A stretch of 10,581 nucleotides of DNA from Immundisolibacter sp. GTDB lineage: Bacteria; Pseudomonadota; Gammaproteobacteria; Immundisolibacterales; Immundisolibacteraceae. Each line of letters begins with the position of its first letter. Positions within the stretch are counted from its first letter, which is position 1. The notes beneath the pieces were generated by a model, which was given only the letters and a program-made list of their open reading frames with translations, was not told the DNA's origin and made no database searches. Position numbers and translations under genes: made by a program. The stretch spans positions 1 through 10,581 of the forward strand of contig NZ_JBFIII010000099.1 in NCBI RefSeq assembly GCF_041601295.1, written 5' to 3'. This document shows, one piece after another, positions 6,741 through 10,581 of the stretch.

Positions 6741-7997
6741 TCACAGTTGCATGAACTGTCGATAGCCGCGCCAGAAGCCACGAATGGAGTTCTCGTCCAT
6801 ACCCAAACGGTCGAGATCGCTGTCGCTGTCACCGCCCATGGCCAGCACCGAACCTGCGTTCGCTTCCACGCCAACCAATCCGTGCTGGACGATCTCGACC
6901 GCTTCGCCGTCTTCCATGGAAATGAAACCGGCCGGGCCGACCAGGTTGATGTTGCGCAGGCGATGCGCACGCACTTCGGCGCTTTCGCCAAGGTAGCCAA
7001 AGAAGGTCCACACCACTTCGGTGTCCGAGATGCCGCGGGTAACGATCTGGCGCGTGGCCAGGGTGTTCTGGATCTGCTGCAGTACGACGTTTGGGAACAA
7101 GGACTGGATGGTCAGGGACACACCGTCACCGTAGTCATCCTTGAACTCGATCACGCGTCGGTCGGCCAGCGCGTCGGCCGCTGGCATGGCCCGCATGCCC
7201 TTGTTCTGGTATTCGGAAACATCGCCGCCGCTACCGGAGGTCATGATCTGAAACAGGTTGTGGAAGCGGTGACCCTCGTCCATGACCGCCGCGCTGTCCT
7301 GTGCCGGGCGGTAAATACCAAAGGTTGGGTAAAACAGGTGTAGCAGGGCGCCGTGGTAGCTGTCACGGGTGTTTTCAGCGTACAGCTTCCAGTTGCCGCG
7401 CATCTGCTGACGAGTCGTGCCCAGCAGTTCGATCGGTCGTCCGAGCACGCGCCGGATATTGGCCAGCATGACCGGCCCCAGGTAGTCCTGCAGCGGCTCG
7501 GCCTGCTCGTCGAAGGTGGCGAACACCATCGACTCGACGCACTCGACGCGCAGCTTTTGCAAGCCGTGGCTGGCCATATCAAAGTCCGCCGGGTAACCGC
7601 CCTTGCCGCCCAAGCCCTTGCGAAACGGCACGCCGATCAACGCACCCTGGTTATCGTAAGCCCATTGGTGGTAGACGCAAGTGTGCGTGCCGGAGGCGCT
7701 GTTGCCGCGCAGTTCACGACACACCAGCGCGCCACGGTGGGCGCAGCGGTTGACCCAGGCGTGCAGGCTGCCGTCGGTGTCGCGGCACAGCACCACCGGC
7801 GTATCGCCGACGACGTTGGTCTTGAAGTCGCCGGGGTTCGGCAGCTCTGGCTTCAGGCCAAGATAATTCCACGTGGGTCCACGAAACAGGCGCTCCTGCT
7901 CCAGGGCGTAGACCGCCGGGTCGGTGTACAGCGCGTAGGGGACTTCGGTCAGTTCGGCGCGCGGCCAAATAGCCGAAACGGCGTGTGGTGCGTTCAT
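6741..7997 (-). CDS. Rieske oxygenase alpha subunit, salicylate 5-hydroxylase/anthranilate dioxygenase (NagG/AndAc) type
   Basis: Catalytic large subunit of a Rieske non-haem iron oxygenase, 418 aa. The Rieske ligands are Cys85-x-His87-x19-Cys107-x2-His110 (CAHRG ... CVYHQW). The spacer is two residues longer than the usual 15-17, because of extra residues between Gly98-Asn99 and Cys107 (NSASGTHTC). The iron site is NTRDSYHGALLH: Asp212, His215, His220, with Asp363 (MEDGEAVE) the likely third ligand. The CAHRGALVCREL and YHQWAYDNQG stretches place it with NagG and AndAc, which hydroxylate salicylate or anthranilate. A monocyclic or naphthoic hydroxy-acid substrate is therefore likely, but not proven. 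ATG at 7997 has only a weak ribosome site and lies 24 bp after a LigB stop, so coupling is probable. Its expected beta is not adjacent: the best match by type is at 3060-3533. Confidence 0.94.
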   Translation of the reverse strand: MNAPHAVSAIWPRAELTEVPYALYTDPAVYALEQERLFRGPTWNYLGLKPELPNPGDFKTNVVGDTPVVLCRDTDGSLHAWVNRCAHRGALVCRELRGNSASGTHTCVYHQWAYDNQGALIGVPFRKGLGGKGGYPADFDMASHGLQKLRVECVESMVFATFDEQAEPLQDYLGPVMLANIRRVLGRPIELLGTTRQQMRGNWKLYAENTRDSYHGALLHLFYPTFGIYRPAQDSAAVMDEGHRFHNLFQIMTSGSGGDVSEYQNKGMRAMPAADALADRRVIEFKDDYGDGVSLTIQSLFPNVVLQQIQNTLATRQIVTRGISDTEVVWTFFGYLGESAEVRAHRLRNINLVGPAGFISMEDGEAVEIVQHGLVGVEANAGSVLAMGGDSDSDLDRLGMDENSIRGFWRGYRQFMQL

Positions 7998-8021
7998 GTG
8001 GCGCCGGGCCGGCGGGCGAAC

Positions 8022-8852
8022 TCAGGCCGCAACTTTCAGTTCGGCCAGGCCCAGGCCGGTGATCCACTCAGGCACCGGCTCGTAGCAAATCACCTCGCCG
8101 TGGAAACGCGGCATGGCGGCCATGGCAATGATCCAGTTGCGAATCTCGAAGGCACCGTTTCCGCCCTGTTCCAGCACGTAGGCATCATCGAGTCCGGCCA
8201 TCGCCTCCACGTCGCCGCGCACCACCAGGTCCAGGATCATCCGGTCGAAGGGCTCGTTGACCCGCCCCATGTCGGCCGTGCCCACCCGGTGACTGATGCC
8301 ACCGCAGCCCATCATCACCACCTTGTCGTCGCCCGGAAAAGCCGCGACGGCGGCGCCGATCATACGTCCCAGGGCCAGGGCGCGCTTCATGCGCAGCAGA
8401 GGCGTCACGGCCGCCGCCGTATAGATAGGGATCGTGCGCACGCCGCGATTCGGTGTAACCGCCAGGTGCACCGGAATCATGGTGCCGTGATCCAGCGTCA
8501 GCGACTTGGCAACCGACCAGTCAAACCCGTTATCGAAGCCATAGTTCATGATGTGCTCGGCCAGCGGCACATTGTTGGGCACCGGGTAGCGATCGACGCG
8601 CATCCAGTTTTCCTCAGGCCCGTCGACGTCACCGATGCCGATCAGGAAACTCGGCTGGCAATGCGGCCCGAACAGGGCGAAATGATCGTCCCCGACCACA
8701 ATCGCCGTATCGGCGCCCAGTTCGGCAATGCGTTTCACGACGCGCTCGAAGCCCGCCATGATGTTTTTCGCCTGGCGCTGGTTGGCGACTTCCGGAAAGG
8801 CCGTGATGGCGGGATCGTGTGGTACGCAGAATCCGCCGACGATGCTTGCCAT
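8022..8852 (-). CDS. LigB-type class III extradiol ring-cleavage dioxygenase, copy 1
   Basis: Catalytic subunit of a LigAB-type Fe(II) extradiol dioxygenase, 276 aa. Predicted iron ligands are His12 (VPHDP), His57 (GDDHF) and Glu236 (NGAFEIRNW). His188 (GGISH) corresponds to the catalytic His195 of LigB, and His122 (LDHGT) is conserved. The whole active-site set is shared with copy 2. Differences concentrate in residues 15-47 and 145-160 and around 200-225, regions that could tune substrate or LigA docking (inference). Two ATGs are possible, 8858 and 8852. The second is chosen because AGGAGG is then about 8 bases upstream (only 2 from the first) and the start MASIVGGF aligns with copy 2. It lies 60 bp after LigA copy 1 and 24 bp before the NagG/AndAc-type alpha gene. 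The ring-cleavage role is firm; the substrate is unknown. Confidence 0.92.
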   Translation of the reverse strand: MASIVGGFCVPHDPAITAFPEVANQRQAKNIMAGFERVVKRIAELGADTAIVVGDDHFALFGPHCQPSFLIGIGDVDGPEENWMRVDRYPVPNNVPLAEHIMNYGFDNGFDWSVAKSLTLDHGTMIPVHLAVTPNRGVRTIPIYTAAAVTPLLRMKRALALGRMIGAAVAAFPGDDKVVMMGCGGISHRVGTADMGRVNEPFDRMILDLVVRGDVEAMAGLDDAYVLEQGGNGAFEIRNWIIAMAAMPRFHGEVICYEPVPEWITGLGLAELKVAA

Positions 8853-8860
8853 GCGCATAT

Positions 8861-8877
8861 CCTCCTTAAATTAAGGA
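8861..8877 (-). promoter_or_regulatory. Shine-Dalgarno of LigB copy 1 inside an inverted repeat
   Basis: The ribosome site AAGGAGG (minus strand, 8867-8861) lies partly within the inverted repeat TCCTTAA-T-TTAAGGA (8863-8877). In mRNA the first TCCTT could pair with AAGGA around an AATTT loop and partly mask the ribosome site. The AT-rich block stands out against the GC-rich surroundings. Five pairs is weak, so control of translation is only a possibility. Confidence 0.35.
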
Positions 8878-8912
8878 ACCATGAACCGTAACTGTCTCGC
8901 CCGGTGTCGGCA

Positions 8913-9299
8913 TCACGCGCCGACCCTGGCCGGCCCGCCGCGTCCGAGTGCACGCCGCAGTGCCCCGCGCAGTTGTCGAAAACGAATGTACCCCTTCAGG
9001 CCGATCGCCTTGAAACCGGTCATCCCCATGTCGGGCAACTTGCCGTCGTTCATGTGAACCAGATAATCGAAGGGCATCTCGTCGGCGCCTTTCAGCAACG
9101 GCCACACCATCAGCGTCAACAGGGTATTGACACCATGCGCGGCCAGCGCCTTCAGATCCACGTGACGAATCATGGCCTGCTCCGCCGGCGTCAGCTGGTA
9201 AGCCTTCAGATAAGCATCCGGGTCGCGCCGAAACGCCTCGATGCGCGAGGGCTTGTTGCCGAACTCCCAAAACACTCTTTCCACTGCGTGCACGCTCAT
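8913..9299 (-). CDS. LigA-type small subunit of extradiol dioxygenase, copy 1 (basic C-terminal extension)
   Basis: Small subunit partner of the LigB copy directly downstream, 128 aa. Residues 1-85 align with copy 2 (MSVHAVERVFWEFG, VDLKALAAHGV, MVWPLLKG, MPFDYL-HMN) at roughly 60 percent identity by eye. After residue 98 it has about 30 residues absent from copy 2, rich in Arg and Lys (YIRFRQLRGALRRALGRG), which look like a short basic amphipathic helix. ATG at 9299 is chosen because GGAGG lies about 8 bases upstream and the start matches copy 2; the open frame continuing to 9449 is in the promoter region and lacks the family match. It is the first gene of the large minus-strand operon. In LigAB this subunit completes the active-site pocket; the function of the extension is unknown. 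Confidence 0.88.
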   Translation of the reverse strand: MSVHAVERVFWEFGNKPSRIEAFRRDPDAYLKAYQLTPAEQAMIRHVDLKALAAHGVNTLLTLMVWPLLKGADEMPFDYLVHMNDGKLPDMGMTGFKAIGLKGYIRFRQLRGALRRALGRGGPARVGA

Positions 9300-9506
9300 T
9301 CTGCGTCCTCCGTTCGTGTATGTACCCCGCCTCAAACTGGCCGCTGACCAGCCGATCGGTTGGGGCAGTGTACCGATTGCCCGGCCATCGCCGCCATTCA
9401 GGTCGAGACACGGTTTGCGGCCGGGTTTCGGCAAGGCTATGATGCCCAACCGCGTGGTTTGCCGGCCAACTGGCGCACTACGTTATCACCTGCAGGAGGA
9501 GAGCTT
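9300..9506. promoter_or_regulatory. Divergent intergenic region between the two transcription directions
   Basis: This 207-bp region separates the first gene of the minus operon (start 9299) from the plus-strand Tat protein (start 9507), so it should hold promoters for both. It contains a perfect 8-bp palindrome CCGATCGG at 9352-9359, with CCGAT again at about 9373, 21 bp (two helical turns) further on: a possible regulator site. For the minus strand I found only weak -10-like hexamers (TACACT, TACATA) without a good -35, consistent with an activated promoter. No regulator gene is visible. Confidence 0.45.
9415..9443 (+). promoter_or_regulatory. Candidate sigma-70 promoter for the Tat-protein/flavoprotein unit
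   Basis: TTGCGG at 9415-9420 and TATGAT at 9438-9443 are separated by exactly 17 bases. The -10 matches consensus at five of six positions and the -35 at three of six. This leaves a leader of about 57 bases before the ATG at 9507, which has AGGAGGA 6 bases upstream. Confidence 0.45.
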
Positions 9507-10100
9507 ATGGTTTCGCGCCGCGAATTCTTGCGGGGCGGCAGTCTGGCCGGACTGACGTCGCTGATGCCTGCGGCAAATGCTGCCGCGCGAGCAAGAGCGA
9601 TGCCTGCCAACCGCCCGTATGAGGCGGTATGTGATACCCGATATCCCGAAGGCGACGCCTTTCTGGCGGCAATAGCCGGCCAGGCCTACCGCAGCCATGG
9701 CGTCGGCAATGACCCCGGCGTGGTCCTGGGCATACTGCCCGAGGCCCTGACCGCCGGCCGGGCCGTGGTCGGGCTGACCACGCACACGGCCCTGGTTATC
9801 GCCCAGCAGGTGGCCGGTCCCCAGGGGTACGCCTTGGCCTACCGCGGCGAACACACCCATCTGGGCGATGAGCAACTGCGCCACCGTCTGCTCGGCAACG
9901 CCGCCTGGCTCGCCGACCTGGCGACGCTGCTCAAGACCAGTGCGGATAGTTGGCCGAGTGCGCTGGGTAATGCCATCCCGCGCCTGACGATGGACCAGGA
10001 ATGTGCCGATCGGCATGAGCTTAGCTGCCGCGCCGCGCGCCCGCAAGGCAGCCCCGGCCAACTCGTGTCCTGGATTCTGGTGCCCGCGCCCCGCAGTTAA
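9507..10100 (+). CDS. Small Tat-exported protein of unknown function, upstream of a VAO-family flavoprotein
   Basis: 197 aa. The N-terminus is a clear twin-arginine signal: SRREFLRG at residues 3-10, a hydrophobic stretch GGSLAGLTSLMPAA (10-23), and an AxA site around Ala23-Asn24-Ala25. The protein is therefore probably exported folded to the periplasm. The mature part has no domain I recognise. It has three cysteines (42, 166, 174) and an EHTH motif (115-118) that could bind a metal, but this is only visible composition. ATG at 9507 is chosen over an upstream in-frame start at 9360 because of AGGAGGA 6 bases away and because the signal then begins at residue 3. It is 47 bp upstream of the flavoprotein. 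From memory, p-cresol clusters of Pseudomonas putida carry an uncharacterised pchX just before pchF, so this may be its counterpart; that is an inference from position only. Confidence 0.85.
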   Translation: MVSRREFLRGGSLAGLTSLMPAANAAARARAMPANRPYEAVCDTRYPEGDAFLAAIAGQAYRSHGVGNDPGVVLGILPEALTAGRAVVGLTTHTALVIAQQVAGPQGYALAYRGEHTHLGDEQLRHRLLGNAAWLADLATLLKTSADSWPSALGNAIPRLTMDQECADRHELSCRAARPQGSPGQLVSWILVPAPRS

Positions 10101-10147
10101 GCCACTGGCCGGTCCCGCCGTCCACAATTTGCCGAGGAGATAAGCCC

Positions 10148-10581
10148 ATGCCCCAGGTGCTGCCCGACTGGCTGACACCCCAGCAGTTTCAGCAAGCGGT
10201 GAAAGAAATGCGCGCCGTGGTCGGCGATAAATGGGTCTTTTACGAAGACGGTCCGGCGCTGCGCAGCTACCGCGATGCCTATTCGACCTTGGATGACGAT
10301 GCCTTTCTGCCCTCGGCGGTGGTCGCTCCTGACGGCGTCGAGGAAATCCAGAAGATCCTGAAAATCGCCAACGACTACCGGGTGCCGCTGTGGACCATCT
10401 CCAGCGGCAAGAACTTTGCCTATGGCGGCCCCGCGCCGCGCAAATCCGGCTACGTGGTAGTCGATTTGAAGCGCATGAATCGCATCATCGAGGTGAACGA
10501 AGAGTTCGCCTACGCGCTGGTCGAACCCGGCGTCACCTATTTTCAGCTGTACGAGTACATCCAGAAAAAAGGCTACAAGCT
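10148..10581 (+). CDS. FAD-linked phenol oxidoreductase, vanillyl-alcohol oxidase / p-cresol methylhydroxylase family (3' end outside window)
   Basis: The first 144 residues of a flavoprotein that oxidises the para-alkyl side chain of phenols (p-cresol, eugenol, vanillyl alcohol or 4-alkylphenols). Residues 54-144 belong to the PCMH-type FAD-binding domain: LPSAVVAPDGVEEIQKILKI (54-73), the pyrophosphate loop WTISSGKNFAYGG (82-94), GYVVVDLKRMNRIIEVN (101-117) and ALVEPGVTYFQLYEYIQ (123-139). These segments are close to those in PchF, eugenol hydroxylase and VaoA. The covalent FAD residue and the catalytic domain lie beyond the edge, so oxidase and cytochrome-linked dehydrogenase forms cannot be told apart. 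ATG at 10148 has GAGGAGA about 9 bases upstream. There is no signal peptide, although p-cresol methylhydroxylase works in the periplasm. Its co-transcribed neighbour does carry a Tat signal. Confidence 0.92.
   Translation, partial: MPQVLPDWLTPQQFQQAVKEMRAVVGDKWVFYEDGPALRSYRDAYSTLDDDAFLPSAVVAPDGVEEIQKILKIANDYRVPLWTISSGKNFAYGGPAPRKSGYVVVDLKRMNRIIEVNEEFAYALVEPGVTYFQLYEYIQKKGYK

Noticed and set aside
7353..8891. A 512-residue open frame on the plus strand
   Set aside because: It lies antisense to LigB copy 1 and the NagG/AndAc-type alpha, both with full catalytic motifs, and has low-complexity His/Gln/Arg-rich composition typical of GC-rich shadow frames.
9300..9449. Longer N-terminus for LigA copy 1
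   Set aside because: It would run through the intergenic region; the ATG at 9299 has GGAGG at proper distance and matches the paralogue start.
9486..10178. A 230-residue minus-strand frame opposite the Tat protein
   Set aside because: No family match and Gly/Arg/Gln-rich composition. The plus strand has a promoter candidate, a strong ribosome site and a Tat signal in the right frame.
1..10581. Mobile elements, tRNA, CRISPR or attachment sites
   Set aside because: No transposase or integrase motifs, no terminal inverted repeats, no tRNA-like cloverleaf and no regularly spaced repeats were seen, even though the gene order suggests rearrangement.

Overview
The window looks like an aromatic-degradation island from a GC-rich proteobacterium. 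Gammaproteobacteria or Betaproteobacteria seem most likely, and the mix of naphthalene-dioxygenase-type and salicylate-hydroxylase-type oxygenases recalls polycyclic-aromatic degraders such as Immundisolibacter. That placement is a weak guess from gene content. Genes are tightly packed, mostly with good Shine-Dalgarno sequences, and no stretch longer than about 300 bases lacks a gene. I saw no rRNA, tRNA, CRISPR array, transposase or IS end.

Layout. Eight genes on the minus strand run from about 9299 down to 3060 and look like one operon. In transcription order they are: LigA-like subunit 1 (9299-8913), LigB-like ring-fission subunit 1 (8852-8022), a salicylate/anthranilate-hydroxylase-type Rieske alpha (7997-6741), a naphthalene-dioxygenase-type Rieske alpha (6634-5282) and its overlapping beta (5285-4719), LigA-like 2 (4702-4406), LigB-like 2 (4383-3550), and a second beta (3533-3060) of the salicylate/anthranilate type. 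A perfect 14-bp hairpin at 2982-3020 marks the end of the operon. A second minus-strand unit follows: two short-chain dehydrogenases (2829-2077 and 2021-1215), a BenB/AntB-type Rieske beta with no alpha beside it (1124-636), and a ferredoxin-NAD(P)H reductase type oxygenase reductase cut by the left edge (447-1). On the plus strand, diverging from the first operon across a 207-bp promoter region, are a small Tat-exported protein of unknown function (9507-10100) and the start of a vanillyl-alcohol-oxidase / p-cresol-methylhydroxylase family flavoprotein (10148 to the right edge).

How they could work together (inference). Rieske oxygenases hydroxylate aromatic rings or ring carboxylates. The dehydrogenases could re-aromatise cis-dihydrodiols. 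The two LigAB-type extradiol dioxygenases would open the resulting ortho-dihydroxylated rings. The single reductase could supply electrons to several oxygenases. The plus-strand flavoprotein would oxidise a para-alkyl phenol side chain, feeding phenolic acids into the same network.

Most notable is the order of the first operon. The alpha and beta that appear to belong together (7997-6741 and 3533-3060) are separated by another complete oxygenase and a second copy of the LigA-LigB pair. Each member of that split pair directly follows a LigB copy, which suggests duplication and insertion within an older ligA-ligB-alpha-beta operon. The window also holds three beta subunits for only two alphas.
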